From: Bog-473 sp963821755
GTDB taxonomy: Bacteria > Actinomycetota > Acidimicrobiia > Acidimicrobiales > RAAP-2
NCBI GenBank assembly: GCA_963821755.1
Contig: CAWGEX010000003.1
Span: 186,001 to 250,000 of the forward strand
Direction: 5' to 3'
Length of the DNA: 64,000 nucleotides
In this document: one piece after another, positions 7,847 to 16,566 of the stretch
Position numbering within the stretch: position 1 is the stretch's first letter
Layout of the letters: every line of letters starts with the position of its first letter
The notes under the pieces: generated by a model
What the model was told of the DNA's origin: nothing
The model's input: only the letters and a program-made list of their open reading frames with translations
The model's database searches: none
Made by a program: the position numbers and the translations under genes

Positions 7847-8977
7847 CTATTCCAACAGCGAGAATCCCATGACGCCAGCCTTCGCCACCTCATAACACAG
7901 GGTGTCGTAGGGCTCGACCAATCCGTAGGTCACCTCGCCGTCACAGGCAATGCGGCAATGATGCTGGTCCTGCCCGGCCAGGCGGGTGCGGATGGCGGGA
8001 TCGGTGACGTCATAGGTCTCACCGGTCACCACCACCTCGTCGCCCTGGGCCACCTTCATCCCGTGCCAGAGGTCACCGTCCGGTGTGCCCCCGTTGGGAC
8101 CGCCGTACATTCCGCAGCGTAGAAAGGCGATCTGATTCCCCAGGCGTTCGAAGGTCATCGTCTTGACCGAGTCATCGGCAAAGACGAGATCCACTTCGCC
8201 GCTGAGCAAGAGATGCGTGTCGTCCTCGAATCGCATCCGGTGGAGCCGGCGGGCCAGGGTGCCGCTCTTCTTGTGGGTGGGGTCGCCCAGGTTGTAGAGC
8301 AGATGGTCACCCCACACGCCGAAGTCCTCGAACTCGACCCACTCACCGCTGTGGGGATGCTGCATGCCCATGTACCGTCCGGGGCCGCCGACCCCGTCTC
8401 GGGTACCCCAGTGGTGGTCTCGGGTGCCGAGGTAGTCGGACCGGTTGACCTCGAATCGTTGGCCACCGGCCTCGACCCAACCCTCTTGACGGCCGAACCC
8501 GTCATAGCCGGCCACCGGACTGACGGCCCGGCCCCCGACGATCATCCCGGCTCCCAGTTGTCGGAAGATCGGGCGCTTGGTGTCGAACCAGGACAGGTCG
8601 AACGTGACACCGAACTCGTTCGGCCCGAGCCGGAGTCGCCACTGGCGAAACGGCTCGACGACGTCGAATCGGAAGGGGCCGAGCTCCATGTCCATGCGAT
8701 CGTTGCCCAGGGACCGGTGGGCCCGCACGGTGGCGTGCTGTCCGTGCACATTGACGATGGCGAAGGCCTCGGCGGTGCCGAGGTTCGGGTAGAAGGCCAG
8801 GCCGACCACGACCAGCACCGCACCGACCTTGTCCTGACAGGTGAACCACACCCGCTCGTACGCTTGGGCGTCGGGGCTCCACATCACCCGCACCGGGTAG
8901 GGGGCGTTGTGTATGAGGAACTCGTCGAGGCCCGAGAGGGGTGCGTGTTCGCCGGAAGCCGGATAGGGCGAGGTCAT
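7847..8977 (-). CDS. Lipocalin/CrtC-like protein of unknown function (376 aa)
   Basis: I do not recognise a characterised homologue. The protein is rich in Trp, Tyr, Gly and beta-strand-like repeats: for example RVWFTCQDKVGAVLVVVGLA, then DHHWGTRDGVGGPGRYMGMQ and WVEFEDFGVWGDHLLYNLGD. This recalls the double-lipocalin folds of hydroxyneurosporene synthase and of unassigned actinobacterial families found near steroid or lipid catabolism genes. No signal peptide is visible, so it is probably cytoplasmic. It starts at ATG 8975-8977 and is divergent from the P450 gene, suggesting shared control and a hydrophobic substrate. The fold statement is inference from composition. Confidence 0.75.
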   Translation of the reverse strand: MTSPYPASGEHAPLSGLDEFLIHNAPYPVRVMWSPDAQAYERVWFTCQDKVGAVLVVVGLAFYPNLGTAEAFAIVNVHGQHATVRAHRSLGNDRMDMELGPFRFDVVEPFRQWRLRLGPNEFGVTFDLSWFDTKRPIFRQLGAGMIVGGRAVSPVAGYDGFGRQEGWVEAGGQRFEVNRSDYLGTRDHHWGTRDGVGGPGRYMGMQHPHSGEWVEFEDFGVWGDHLLYNLGDPTHKKSGTLARRLHRMRFEDDTHLLLSGEVDLVFADDSVKTMTFERLGNQIAFLRCGMYGGPNGGTPDGDLWHGMKVAQGDEVVVTGETYDVTDPAIRTRLAGQDQHHCRIACDGEVTYGLVEPYDTLCYEVAKAGVMGFSLLE

Positions 8978-9076
8978 GAGGTCGGACGCGCTCCGAGGAT
9001 GGACTTGTACTCGAGATAGGCGTCCAGGCCCACTGCGGTCACGTCGGGTCCCTCCGATTGGTCGATGGGTGCACAG

Positions 9077-9082
9077 TACGCT
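9077..9082 (+). promoter_or_regulatory. Probable -10 element of a leaderless promoter
   Basis: TACGCT lies 6 bp before ATG 9089 of the P450 gene. This favours that ATG over the in-frame ATG at 9065. Inferred. Confidence 0.35.
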
Positions 9083-9088
9083 CAGCCC

Positions 9089-10276
9089 ATGCTGGCCGAC
9101 CACACCGTGGACCCGAGGGACGCCACCTTCTTCATCCGGCCGGACTACCACGAGGTGCTGGGCGCACTGCGGGCGGAGGCGCCGGTGTACGAGTACGCGC
9201 CCGGTCTGTGGACCGTCGCCCGCTACGGGGACATCCGGGATCTCAGCCGCGATCCGGGCCACTTCTGCTCGGGCCGTGGGGCACTGGTCAATGACCCGGT
9301 CCGGGCATCGAAGGACGGGTCCGGTCCCCGTTCCATCCTGCACATGGACCCCCCCGAGCACTCGGCCTTCCGGGGATTGGTCAATCGCCGCTTCACGCCC
9401 CGGGCGCTGGCGGGGTTGGCGGACTCCATCCGGGAGACGGCACGAGGCCTCATCGGCGCCGCCCCACCCGATGACGAGATCGACTTCGTCGACGTGCTCA
9501 GCTCTCCCTTTCCCTTGACGGTGATCGCCGACATCCTGGGTATCGCCGACGGCGACCGGCAGGATTTCCGGCGATGGTCCGACGCCGCCATCGAATCGCC
9601 CGATCTCCCTCCCGAGGAGACCTTGGACGCGCTGGGCGAGTTGGCGGGCTTCCTCAGCCGGCACATCTCGTCGAAGCGAGCGTCGCCGGGACCGGACCTT
9701 GTCTCGACCCTGGTGCACAGCGAGATCAACGGTTGTCCGCTCAGCAAGGAGGAGCTCTTCATGTTCCTCCTCACCTTGCTGGTGGCGGGCAACGAGACCA
9801 CCCGCACGCTGCTGTCGGGTGCCGCACTGGTCCTCGATGAACACCCCGCGCAGCGGGCTGCGCTGGCCGACGACCCTTCGCTGATGCCGGGTGCGGTGGA
9901 GGAGTGCCTCCGATGGGTGACACCCGTGCAGGCTTTCTGCCGCACGGCGACCGAGGACTGCGTCGTCGGGGGTGTCCCCATTGGCCGGGGTGACTACCTG
10001 TGCCTGCTCTATGCCTCAGGCAACCGGGACGAGGGCACCTTCGGGGCGGACGCCGGGCGCTTCGACATCCTGCGGCCCGCCAACCCCATGCACGTCGCCT
10101 TCGGATTCGGGGAGCATGTGTGCCTGGGGGCCAGCCTGGCCCGCTTGGAGGGCCGCATTTTCATGGAGGAGCTCCTGGCTCTCCATCCCAACTACGCCAT
10201 CACCGGTCCGGCCGAGCACGTGGCCTCCACCACCGTGGCCGGTATCCGTGCCTTGCCGGTGGTCCTGGCGCCCTGA
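9089..10276 (+). CDS. Cytochrome P450
   Basis: A 395-residue soluble bacterial P450. Visible landmarks, numbered from ATG 9089: the C-helix HMDPPEHSAFRGLVNRRFTP, the I-helix oxygen-activation motif AGNETT near residue 233, the K-helix ExxR in EECLRW, and the heme-ligand loop FGFGEHVCLGASLAR with Cys345. It would be a heme monooxygenase needing ferredoxin and a reductase, neither of which is adjacent. It resembles actinobacterial CYPs acting on steroids, terpenes or fatty acids, but the substrate is not predictable. Starting at 9065 would add eight residues. It heads a run of plus-strand catabolic genes to 16.6 kb. Confidence 0.95.
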   Translation: MLADHTVDPRDATFFIRPDYHEVLGALRAEAPVYEYAPGLWTVARYGDIRDLSRDPGHFCSGRGALVNDPVRASKDGSGPRSILHMDPPEHSAFRGLVNRRFTPRALAGLADSIRETARGLIGAAPPDDEIDFVDVLSSPFPLTVIADILGIADGDRQDFRRWSDAAIESPDLPPEETLDALGELAGFLSRHISSKRASPGPDLVSTLVHSEINGCPLSKEELFMFLLTLLVAGNETTRTLLSGAALVLDEHPAQRAALADDPSLMPGAVEECLRWVTPVQAFCRTATEDCVVGGVPIGRGDYLCLLYASGNRDEGTFGADAGRFDILRPANPMHVAFGFGEHVCLGASLARLEGRIFMEELLALHPNYAITGPAEHVASTTVAGIRALPVVLAP

Positions 10277-10372
10277 GCCAGTGAGCCCGATCGGGTGGGC
10301 TACGGACCGAACCAGATAGAGGGGAAAACTGGACACGTAGCCTTGACGGCGCGGTTGGGCAAGAGTGAGGGC

Positions 10373-11929
10373 GTGACCTCACGCCGCAACGTGCTCTTCA
10401 TCACCGTCGATCAATGGCGGGGGGATTGCCTGTCCGCCCTTGGTCATCCCCTCCTGGAGACTCCGAGCCTGGATGCCCTAGCGGGCCGGGGGGTCCTCTT
10501 TGCCAATCATTGGGCCAACGCGGCTCCCTGTGGCCCGTCGCGCGCCTGTCTGTACACGGGCACGTACCTGCACCGCAATCGCTCGGTGCTCAACGGCACC
10601 CCGCTCGATGCCCGGTTCACCAATGTCGCCCTCCTGGCCCGCCAGGCTGGATACGACCCCGTGCTCTTCGGGTACACCGACACCTCGGTCGATCCCCGGA
10701 CGGTGGCGGCCGACGACCCCCGACTCTTCACCTACGAGGGGGTCCTGCCGGGCTTTCGCGTCGCCATCCGCGATCCGTGGGAAGAAGGCAGCCCCGCCTG
10801 GGGGGCCTGGCTGGCGGCCCAGGGTTTTGACGTCCCGGCCGATCCCCATGCGCTGTACGAGCCGATCCCGGACTTCCCGGGGGCGGACGACCACGGCTCG
10901 ACCTGGGCGCCGGCGCGGTTCCCGGCGGAGCTGTCGCAGACCACCTTTGTGCGCCAGGCCGTGGCGGACTGGATAGAACAGCACCGCGACGACCCGTTCT
11001 TCATCCACGCCTCGTTCATCCGTCCCCATCCGCCCCGGCGCAATCCCGTCGGGTACCACGATCTCTACGACGCCGATCAGATCGGCCGCTTCGCCGGGTG
11101 TGCCACATCCGAGGAGGAAGCAGCCCTCCATCCGCTGCCGGGCCTGGCCATCTCGATGCCGGGTGTGGGCGCGCCCAAGGACGAGCGGGAGCGCCGACAA
11201 CTCCGAGCGACCTACTACGGGGCGCAACGCGAGGTCGACGACGGGCTGGGTCAGCTCTTTTCGTACCTGACCACGAGCGGACTGGCGGATTCGACGCTGG
11301 TCATCCTCACCAGCGATCACGGCGAGATGGGCGGTGATCACTGGCTGCTCGAGAAGTTGGGCTACTGGGACGAGAGCTACCACGTGCCGTTGATCGTGGT
11401 CGACCCCCGGTCCGAGGCCGACAGCGGCCGGGGCCGTGTGGTGGAGGCGGTGACCGAGTCAGTCGACATCTTGCCCACCATCTGCGACTACATGGGGCTC
11501 GATGTGCCGCTGCAGGCCGACGGGTGGTCGTTGGCCCCCTTCACCCGTGGTCAGCCCACGCCCGAGCACTGGCGCGACACGGCGCACTTCGAATGGGATT
11601 TCTCCAACCCGTCGAACCAGGCGGCTGAGCGGGGCTTCGGCATTCCGATGAGCCACTGCTCCCTGGCCGCGTCGCGGAGCGCCACCACCAAATACGTGCA
11701 GTTCGCCACGTCCCCGGACCTCTTCCCCCCGCTCCTCTTCGACCTGGGCCAGGACCCTCAGCAGGTCAACAACCTCTGCGCCACGTCCGGCGGCGACTGG
11801 AAGGACCTGGCGTGGCACGCGGCACAGGAGCTCCTGCAGTGGCGCATGCGCACCTCGGAGCGCACCTTGAGCGGCCACATGGTCGGGAAGGACACCGGTC
11901 TGGTGGTCGCCCGGGATTCGTGGCGATGA
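10373..11929 (+). CDS. Sulfatase (Cys-type, alkaline phosphatase superfamily)
   Basis: A 518-residue sulfatase-fold enzyme. The first strand VLFITVDQWRGD carries the metal-binding Asp. Cys53 in APCGPSRACLYTG is in the C-x-P-S-R signature that is converted to formylglycine. Further metal and substrate residues are in HASFIRPHPP and LVILTSDHGEMGGDH. There is no signal peptide, so it should act in the cytoplasm. It would hydrolyse a sulfate or phosphonate ester; the substrate is unknown. The GTG at 10373 is chosen because it places the first strand correctly. Maturation requires a formylglycine-generating enzyme, which is not in this window. Confidence 0.92.
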   Translation: MTSRRNVLFITVDQWRGDCLSALGHPLLETPSLDALAGRGVLFANHWANAAPCGPSRACLYTGTYLHRNRSVLNGTPLDARFTNVALLARQAGYDPVLFGYTDTSVDPRTVAADDPRLFTYEGVLPGFRVAIRDPWEEGSPAWGAWLAAQGFDVPADPHALYEPIPDFPGADDHGSTWAPARFPAELSQTTFVRQAVADWIEQHRDDPFFIHASFIRPHPPRRNPVGYHDLYDADQIGRFAGCATSEEEAALHPLPGLAISMPGVGAPKDERERRQLRATYYGAQREVDDGLGQLFSYLTTSGLADSTLVILTSDHGEMGGDHWLLEKLGYWDESYHVPLIVVDPRSEADSGRGRVVEAVTESVDILPTICDYMGLDVPLQADGWSLAPFTRGQPTPEHWRDTAHFEWDFSNPSNQAAERGFGIPMSHCSLAASRSATTKYVQFATSPDLFPPLLFDLGQDPQQVNNLCATSGGDWKDLAWHAAQELLQWRMRTSERTLSGHMVGKDTGLVVARDSWR

Positions 11930-11980
11930 GGTGTGAAATGCTGACGCCCGATTGGCGCGCGACGCAGAGAGGTGGTTCCC

Positions 11981-12895
11981 GTGGCCGACATGGGGAGTAG
12001 GGCCGGCATGGGCGGAAAGGCCGACATGGGCGGAAAGACGGTCGTCGTGACCGGTGGCAACTCGGGCATCGGCCTGGAGACGGCGGTTGCGCTGGGCCAG
12101 ATGGGCGCCCGGGTTCTGATCACGGCCCGGAATGCCGCTCGGGGCGAGGCGGCGGTCCGGCAGATCGCCGAGCGGATTGGGACCGGCGGCTCGGTCGAGC
12201 TGGTCCTCTTCGACCTGGCCGATCTGGCCTCGGTCCGAGCGGGGGCGGACGAGATCCTCGAGCGGTGCCCCCAACTCCACGTGTTGGTCAACAACGCCGG
12301 TCTGGTGCTCTCGGAGAGGACCGAGACGGTCGACGGCTACGAGTCGACCTTCGCCATCAATCACCTCGGTCCGTTCCTGTTGACCACCCGGCTTCTCCCA
12401 CGCCTGGTCGAGTCGGCGCCGGCCCGCATCGTGAACGTGGCGTCAACCGCCCATATGCAGGCCCGCCGCGGGATGCCCTTCGACGATCTGCAATCGACCC
12501 GGTCGTACGCCGGCATGCGGGTGTACGGCGCGTCGAAGTTGGCCAACATCCTCTTTGCCAACGAGTTGGCCCGCCGCCTTGCGGGCCAGGGGGTCACGGC
12601 CAACTCATTGCACCCCGGCACAGTCGCGACCGGCTACGGCGCTGACGGCGACGCCAAGGGCTTCCTCGCCGTCGGCATCAAGATCGCCAAGCCCTTCTTC
12701 CTCTCTCCGCAAAAGGGTGCGCGTACGTCGATCTACCTGGCCTCGTCACCCGATGTGGCCGGGGTCACCGGGGGGTATTTCGTCAAGTGCAAGCCGAAGA
12801 AGCCGCGGAAGCAGGCACTGGATGTCGAGGGCGGCCGACGCCTGTGGGAGGTCAGCGAGGAGCTGATCGCGGCGGCGCCGTCCCGGGCGGGCTGA
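11981..12895 (+). CDS. Short-chain dehydrogenase/reductase (retinol dehydrogenase-like)
   Basis: A Rossmann-fold NAD(P)-dependent oxidoreductase. TVVVTGGNSGIGLETAVALG is the dinucleotide motif, HVLVNNAGLV the NNAG motif, and MRVYGASKLANILFANELAR holds the catalytic YxxxK. The C-terminus (KCKPKKPRKQALD) follows the retinol-dehydrogenase/WWOX-like subgroup. GTG 11981 is preferred because AGAGAGG lies 8 bp upstream. The N-terminus is an 18-bp imperfect repeat (MGGKAD, MGGKT) that supplies several in-frame ATGs. It is followed 6 bp later by a second SDR gene, so the pair is probably cotranscribed. The substrate is unknown. Confidence 0.9.
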   Translation: MADMGSRAGMGGKADMGGKTVVVTGGNSGIGLETAVALGQMGARVLITARNAARGEAAVRQIAERIGTGGSVELVLFDLADLASVRAGADEILERCPQLHVLVNNAGLVLSERTETVDGYESTFAINHLGPFLLTTRLLPRLVESAPARIVNVASTAHMQARRGMPFDDLQSTRSYAGMRVYGASKLANILFANELARRLAGQGVTANSLHPGTVATGYGADGDAKGFLAVGIKIAKPFFLSPQKGARTSIYLASSPDVAGVTGGYFVKCKPKKPRKQALDVEGGRRLWEVSEELIAAAPSRAG

Positions 12896-12901
12896 GCCAC
12901 C

Positions 12902-13690
12902 GTGCGCGTGCTGGTCACCGGGGCGGCCCGTTCAATCGGGCGGGCCACGGCCGACGTGCTGACCCGTCGGGGCCACCAGGTGGTGGCGACGGCCCGCGAT
13001 GTCACGTTGCTGAGTGACTTGGAGGTTGAGCAGGTCCTGCCCCTCGATGTGCGAGATGGAGCATCGGTGACGGCCGCCGTGGCGCAAGCCGGAGAGCTCG
13101 ATGCAGTGGTCAACAACGCCGGACTGACCGGCCTGGGCCCACTGGAGGACTACCCGGTCGACGACTTCAAGCGGGTGCTGGACGTCAACACCATCGGACC
13201 GCTCCGACTGGCCCAAGCGGTGGTGCCGCGGTGGCGCGAGCGGGGTAGCGGCGTGCTGGTCAACATCAGCTCTGTCCAGGGGCGCATCGGCACGCCGCTG
13301 GAAGGGCCCTACGCGGCCAGCAAGCACGCGCTGGAAGCGCTATCCGAGACGTTGCATTTCGAGCTCAGCCATTTCGGCCTCCGGGTGGTGATCATCCAAC
13401 CCGGGTACATCGCACCGGGGATGAAGCACAGCCGCGACCACGTCGGACCCGACGTCTACGCCGAACTGCACGCGCAGTGGGACGGCAACGACACCAAGTT
13501 GACGGGCCCGGCCGGCCGGCCGGGTCCGGAGGTGGTGGGACACGCCGTGGCCGACGCCTTGGAGGACCCGGCCACCCCGTTGCGGGTTGAGGTGGGAGCC
13601 GACGCGGCCATGGTGCTGGAGCTCCGGCGCACACTCAGCGATCAGGAATTCGAAGCCACCATGCGGCGCGCGCTGGATCTGACATGGTGA
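12902..13690 (+). CDS. Short-chain dehydrogenase/reductase
   Basis: A 262-residue classical SDR. VLVTGAARSIGRATADVL is the TGxxxGxG cofactor site, VVNNAGLTGLG the NNAG motif, and ISSVQGRIGTPLEGPYAASK contains the catalytic Ser and YxxxK. The arginine of ATARDV after the second strand suggests NADP preference. The GTG at 12902 gives the normal start, 6 bp after the preceding SDR stop. About 100 bp of short GA-rich repeats follow before the next gene. Probably part of the same catabolic unit as the P450; the substrate is unknown. Confidence 0.9.
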   Translation: MRVLVTGAARSIGRATADVLTRRGHQVVATARDVTLLSDLEVEQVLPLDVRDGASVTAAVAQAGELDAVVNNAGLTGLGPLEDYPVDDFKRVLDVNTIGPLRLAQAVVPRWRERGSGVLVNISSVQGRIGTPLEGPYAASKHALEALSETLHFELSHFGLRVVIIQPGYIAPGMKHSRDHVGPDVYAELHAQWDGNDTKLTGPAGRPGPEVVGHAVADALEDPATPLRVEVGADAAMVLELRRTLSDQEFEATMRRALDLTW

Positions 13691-13696
13691 AGCATC

Positions 13697-13790
13697 ATGA
13701 GGACACGATGAGGGCCCGGGAGCACGAGGACTCTGGGCATGAGGAATCGAGCGTGAGGACTCGGGGGGACATGAGGAATCGGGGGGACAC
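13697..13790 (+). repeat. Degenerate AYGAGGA-type tandem repeats at a gene junction
   Basis: The whole gap between the second SDR and the EthD gene consists of about six diverged 15-18 bp units built on catgaggactc or catgaggaatc followed by a G run. The last G run and 'gaca' sit directly before the GTG of the EthD gene and could serve as its ribosome binding site. Similar units occur at 28309-28352 and 37009-37045. Confidence 0.75.
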
Positions 13791-14513
13791 GTGGAGAAGC
13801 TGATCTACCTGGTCTGGCTGGAGCCCGACGCATCCCGGGAAACGGTGGCCGATCTGATGCTCGGCTCGGTGGCGCCGGCATTGCTCGCGCTGGATCCTCA
13901 CGGCCTGAGCATGGACCTCCGTGACACCCACAGCGACATTCCGGCGCCGGTGCCGACTCCTGACGGGGAGACGCCGCTGCATGCCCTGGTCTCGGTGTGG
14001 GTCGACGCCGTGGACTACCGCCAGCCTTACGAGGACGTGCTGCTCGGCGCAGCCACCACGCTGGTCGGCTACGAGGTGGTCGAGTCGCTCTACACCGACT
14101 ACGGCGACAACCAATGGTCGACCGCGAGGGACTGGCCCGACGGCGAGCGCTCGCCGGGCGTGCTGACGGTGGCTCTGCTCCAGCAGCATCCAGACCTCAC
14201 CTACGAGGAATGGGTCACCCGCTGGCACACCCGTATCTCACCCATCACGGCGCAGATCCAGCCTCGCAGCCGCTACGTCCGCAATGCCGTGCATCGGGGG
14301 ATCACCGACGGTGCCCCACCGTTCCGGGGCATTGTCGAGGAGGCGTGGCCCTCCCTCGAACACGTGACCGACCCGATGCTCTTCTACTGTGCCGACGGCG
14401 ATCGCGAGGTGATGAATGCCCACGTCACGCAGATGATCAATGAGATCACCGCCTTCATCGACCTGGGCACCCTGCGGAGTGTCACGATGAGCGAATGGAT
14501 TCTCAAGTCATGA
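13791..14513 (+). CDS. EthD domain-containing protein
   Basis: A 240-residue dimeric alpha/beta-barrel protein with two ferredoxin-like halves. The first half starts MEKLIYLVWLEPDASRETVA; the second has VALLQQHPDLTYEEWVTRWH and the end block MINEITAFIDLGTLRSVTMS, typical of EthD/EthD-like proteins in Actinobacteria. EthD accompanies the P450 EthB in ethyl tert-butyl ether degradation in Rhodococcus, where its exact role is unclear. Here too a P450 lies upstream. GTG 13791 follows a G-rich ribosome binding site. Its stop overlaps the next gene's ATG by 4 bp (ATGA), indicating translational coupling. Confidence 0.82.
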   Translation: MEKLIYLVWLEPDASRETVADLMLGSVAPALLALDPHGLSMDLRDTHSDIPAPVPTPDGETPLHALVSVWVDAVDYRQPYEDVLLGAATTLVGYEVVESLYTDYGDNQWSTARDWPDGERSPGVLTVALLQQHPDLTYEEWVTRWHTRISPITAQIQPRSRYVRNAVHRGITDGAPPFRGIVEEAWPSLEHVTDPMLFYCADGDREVMNAHVTQMINEITAFIDLGTLRSVTMSEWILKS

Positions 14514-14974
14514 CGAACCAATGGAGCCGGGAAGAGCTGCAGCGAGCGCACGACAACTTCGTGGAGACGGCCACTCGATGTGCCGAAACGGGGGAGTGGC
14601 GCGACTGGGCCAACCTCTTCACCGAGGACGCCCACTATGTCGAGCACATGTTCGGCGAGATGCACGGGAGAGAAGAGATCCACCGCTGGATTGCGGCCAC
14701 CATGGCCGAGTGGCCCAACCGGGCCATGACCTCGTTCCCCCACGCCTGGTGCTCATGCGATGAGGAGAAGGGGTGGTGGATCTGCCGGATCGAGAACCGG
14801 TTCCGCGACCCGGGGGACGGCTCCGTGCACCAGGCCCACAACCTCACCGTGCTGCACTACGCCGGCGACATGCAGTTCTCCTACGAGGAGGATGCCTACA
14901 ACCCGGCCAACTTCGGTCCGGTGGTGGGGGCGTGGTTGGCTGCCTTCAAGGCCAACGGGGGGAGCGCCGAATAG
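14510..14974 (+). CDS. SnoaL/NTF2-like protein
   Basis: A 154-residue cone-shaped alpha+beta-barrel protein of the SnoaL-like/NTF2 superfamily. The long N-terminal helix (SREELQRAHDNFVETATRCA) is followed by WRDWANLFTEDAHYVEHMFG and HGREEIHRWIAATM, the usual order. Such proteins act as small isomerases, hydratases or cyclases, or have no catalytic role. ATG 14510 overlaps the EthD stop (ATGA) and is preferred over the ATG at 14495. Its tight coupling to the EthD gene and position downstream of P450, sulfatase and SDR genes point to a shared catabolic pathway. Confidence 0.82.
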   Translation: MTNQWSREELQRAHDNFVETATRCAETGEWRDWANLFTEDAHYVEHMFGEMHGREEIHRWIAATMAEWPNRAMTSFPHAWCSCDEEKGWWICRIENRFRDPGDGSVHQAHNLTVLHYAGDMQFSYEEDAYNPANFGPVVGAWLAAFKANGGSAE

Positions 14975-14976
14975 CC

Positions 14977-15414
14977 GTGCCCCCTCGCCCGATGAACGCG
15001 TCGGAGGTGCGAGCGTTTCTCACCGCCTCCCCGGCGCGCACGGCGAAGTTGGCCACGGTGCGGGCCGACGGGCGCCCGCACGTGGCACCGGTCTGGTACG
15101 TGGTCGATGACGACGGCACCGTGGTCTTCAGCACGGGCAGCAGCACCGTCAAGGGCCGCAACCTGGCCCGGGAGGGCTACGCCGCCATCTGCGTGGACGA
15201 TGATCGACCGCCGTTCAGCTTCGTGATCGTGGAGGGAGTGGTGGAGATCATCGAGGAGCTGGCGCAGGTCCGGGAGTGGGCGGCTCGCCTCGGTGGGCGC
15301 TACATGGGCGAGGACCGGGCCGAGGAGTACGGCGCGCGCAACGGCGTGGCCGGAGAGCTACTGGTCCGTCTTCATCCGGACCACATCCACTCTGCGGTCG
15401 ACATGGCTGAGTGA
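14977..15414 (+). CDS. PPOX-class, probably F420-dependent, oxidoreductase
   Basis: A split-beta-barrel flavin/deazaflavin protein of about 145 residues, like Mycobacterium Rv1155-type proteins. Characteristic segments are ARTAKLATVRADGRPHVAPV, VWYVVDDDGTVVFSTGSSTV and GRNLAREGYAAICVDDD. The end block LLVRLHPDHIHSAVDMAE follows. These proteins bind F420 or FMN and reduce varied substrates. GTG 14977, two bases after the SnoaL stop and with a G-rich ribosome binding site, is preferred over ATG 14992. Same probable operon as the EthD and SnoaL genes. Confidence 0.85.
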   Translation: MPPRPMNASEVRAFLTASPARTAKLATVRADGRPHVAPVWYVVDDDGTVVFSTGSSTVKGRNLAREGYAAICVDDDRPPFSFVIVEGVVEIIEELAQVREWAARLGGRYMGEDRAEEYGARNGVAGELLVRLHPDHIHSAVDMAE

Positions 15415-15487
15415 AGGTATGGAGGACGGCGCACAGCCAACGGGAGGGGTAGTGGAGAGGGTTTCGGAGAAGGTGTCGGAGGGAGCA

Positions 15488-16558
15488 ATGGGACGACTAC
15501 GAGTGCTGGCCGAACGTGCACACGAGGTGGACGGATCGATCCGGGACGGGCGGGCCTGGGTGCCGATGGCCGCACTGCCCGACCTGATCGGGTGGGGGGT
15601 CCGCCCCGAAGGGCTCTGCCGTGGTGATGTCTGCGTGCCGATGTCGGCCGAACGCCGGGCCGCGCTCGTGCTCGATGGACAGCTCGACCTGGTCGGCGCG
15701 GCGCAATTACTGGGCCGGGCCAGCGTGATCGACGCCGAAGACGCCGCTCAACCAGTGATCGCGCTTGCTCTCGACCCGGAATCCCGCCGGCAGGCGCTCG
15801 ACGATCTGCACGCACCGGACTTCGTACTGCCTGATCTCGCGGGCAACGAGCATGCGCTCTCGGAGTGGCAGGGCCAGAAGAAGCTCCTGGTGACGTTCGC
15901 CAGCTGGTGCGGCTGCCGCTACGACCTTCCGGGCTGGCAGACGTTGCATGACGAGCTGGCCCCGACGGGGTTCAGCGTGATCGGCGTCGCCATCGACAAC
16001 GCGCCAGAAGACGTGGCGCCCTGGACCGAAGGCATCAGCTTCCCGGTCCTCTATGACGCGAACCACGTGCTGACCGAGCTCTACGCCATATCGAACGTGC
16101 CCACGGTGGTGTGGATCGACGAGGACGACGACATCGTCCGACCCAACGGCGTGGCCTTCGGGAGTGACCTCTTCACCGAGTTCACCGGGGTCGAATCAGC
16201 CCCCCACCAGGCGGCGGTCCGTTCCTGGGCGAAGGAGGGAGTGGTGCCCATCGCCGCCGAAGCGGCGCGCCAGGCCGTCGACGACCTGAGCGAGGACGAG
16301 GTGGCCGCCCGTCTCCACTTTCGCATCGGGACCGACGGGTTGCGTCGGGGCGACGGCGACCTGGCCCGCCGGCAGTTGGCCCGGGCCGCTGAACTGGCTC
16401 CCTTCGACTGGACCGTGCGCCGGGCGGCCATGCCCCTGGTGGGCCAGGACCCATTCGGCGAGGAGTTCCTGACGCTCTACGAGGAATGGAAGGCCCAGGG
16501 CATGCCCTATCACGGGCTTTCCGCCACCTCGGCCGTGGGGGCCGACGGGGGCCGATAG
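15488..16558 (+). CDS. Thioredoxin-fold (TlpA/AhpC-like) protein
   Basis: A 356-residue protein with a redoxin domain from about residue 108. APDFVLPDLAGNEHALSEWQ and LLVTFASWCGCRYDLPGWQT match the TlpA/ResA entry, with a Cys-Gly-Cys (CxC) in place of the usual CxxC. The cis-Pro loop VPTVVWIDEDDDIV is present. An extra N-terminal region of about 100 residues and a C-terminal helical region (LARRQLARAAELAPFDWTVR, TPR-like) flank it. There is no signal peptide, so it is cytoplasmic. ATG 15488 follows a strong GGAGGGAG site. The partner and substrate are unknown. The CxC motif is unusual for a disulfide reductase. Confidence 0.8.
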   Translation: MGRLRVLAERAHEVDGSIRDGRAWVPMAALPDLIGWGVRPEGLCRGDVCVPMSAERRAALVLDGQLDLVGAAQLLGRASVIDAEDAAQPVIALALDPESRRQALDDLHAPDFVLPDLAGNEHALSEWQGQKKLLVTFASWCGCRYDLPGWQTLHDELAPTGFSVIGVAIDNAPEDVAPWTEGISFPVLYDANHVLTELYAISNVPTVVWIDEDDDIVRPNGVAFGSDLFTEFTGVESAPHQAAVRSWAKEGVVPIAAEAARQAVDDLSEDEVAARLHFRIGTDGLRRGDGDLARRQLARAAELAPFDWTVRRAAMPLVGQDPFGEEFLTLYEEWKAQGMPYHGLSATSAVGADGGR

Positions 16559-16566
16559 GGGCGCCG

